DNA of 64,000 nucleotides from Pandoraea sputorum. Lineage in GTDB: Bacteria > Pseudomonadota > Gammaproteobacteria > Burkholderiales > Burkholderiaceae. The notes below the pieces were generated by a model, which ran no database searches, was not told the DNA's origin, and saw only the letters and a program-made list of their open reading frames with translations. Location of the stretch: assembly GCF_000814845.2 (NCBI RefSeq), contig NZ_CP010431.2:2294001-2358000 (forward strand), written 5' to 3'. The position numbers and the translations under genes are program-made. Positions 63,603 through 64,000 of the stretch are shown here, piece by piece (position 1 is the first letter of the stretch; the number at the start of each line of letters is the position of its first letter).

Positions 63603-64000
63603 GTGCATCTGCTGAGTGCCACCGCCGGCCTCGTGCTGGTGAACGGTGTGAGCTACGGCTTGCTGCTGTTCATGCTGTCCAGCGGACTCACGCTGATTTT
63701 CAGCATGCTCGGCGTGCTGAACTTCGCGCATGCCAGTTTCTACATGCTCGGCGCGTACTTTGCTTATGCGTTATCGGGCGTGGTCGGTTTCTGGGCGGCG
63801 CTGGTCGTCGCGCCGCTGGTGGTTGGCGCTGCGGGCGCGTTGTTCGAGCGCGTCGTCCTGCGACGTCTGCGCGCGCGCGGTGCTCTGGCGGAATTGCTTG
63901 CCACATTCGGACTGGCCTATATCGTGGTGGAGTTGGTGCAACTCGCCTGGGGGCGAGGGCCGGTCGACTACGGCGTGCCAACAGCCTTCGAAGGCGTTCT
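63603..64000 (+). CDS. Branched-chain amino-acid ABC transporter permease LivH-type (partial)
   Basis: The N-terminal 132 codons of an inner-membrane permease. The text NGVSYGLLLFMLSSGLTLIF and LGVLNFAHASFYMLGAYFAY is the signature of LivH permeases, with an FERVVLRRLR loop. The start is a GTG with AAGGAG 6 bases ahead. The gene runs off the right edge; the rest of the liv operon should follow. Nothing here fixes the substrate. Confidence 0.92.
   Translation, partial: MHLLSATAGLVLVNGVSYGLLLFMLSSGLTLIFSMLGVLNFAHASFYMLGAYFAYALSGVVGFWAALVVAPLVVGAAGALFERVVLRRLRARGALAELLATFGLAYIVVELVQLAWGRGPVDYGVPTAFEGV

Noticed and set aside
1..64000. CRISPR arrays, insertion sequences, integrase genes, attachment sites
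   Set aside because: No regularly spaced repeats, transposase or integrase proteins were found. The tRNA pair at 43889-44055 is followed by core genes with no repeated tRNA end.

Overview
The window is GC-rich bacterial chromosome from a member of the Burkholderiaceae. The run tig-clpP-clpX-lon-hupB-tRNA-Val-tRNA-Asp-ppiD, a double cyanophycin-synthetase locus, and a ceo/bpe-type efflux operon containing a lipase-like gene together point to this family. Pandoraea is my best guess at genus; this is inferred from gene content and not from a marker search. I see no rRNA, CRISPR array, insertion sequence or prophage. Nearly all of the window is core chromosome.

Layout. 1-7305: a multidrug RND efflux operon on the minus strand (lipase-like protein, adaptor, pump, outer-membrane lipoprotein cut by the window edge), divergent from a LysR regulator whose last bases overlap a GNAT acetyltransferase gene (to 7838). 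7839-9992: a stretch with a 600-residue orphan protein and a possible coupled small ORF. 10112-18715: a cyanophycin locus with two paralogous synthetases on the minus strand, divergent from a zinc-ribbon ABC exporter and a DUF1854 protein. 18803-23185: rdgC, a TetR/SDR divergent pair and a LysR/SDR divergent pair. 23374-26060: two small genes, then minC-minD-minE. 26196-36547: a DUF1571 lipoprotein-like or exported protein and a fatty-acid degradation block on the minus strand (fadD, thiolase, MaoC hydratase, long FabG-like reductase, fadE, PsrA-like TetR).

37015-46063: protein quality control on the plus strand (trigger factor, ClpP, ClpX, Lon), HU-beta, two tRNAs and the periplasmic folding factor PpiD. 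46143-52589: tesA and a YbbA-type ATPase whose start codons overlap head to head, then pgi, nnr and dadA on the minus strand. 52855-56886: purL. 57039-61501: a minus-strand series with parvulin, BolA, YciB, an OB-fold (BOF) protein, MsrB and the AMPylase SelO, themed on envelope and oxidative stress. 61765-64000: an acyl-CoA ligase, then the start of a branched-chain amino-acid ABC permease that runs off the edge.

The most interesting system is the cyanophycin locus. The two synthetases have lost different motifs: one keeps the N-domain HxxEH site, the other keeps the usual ATP-grasp loop and Mur-ligase motif. They lie next to an exporter and a DUF1854 protein of unknown role, and the shared intergenic region holds strong dyad symmetries. 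This suggests a divided, two-subunit polymer synthesis machine, which is an inference from motifs only.
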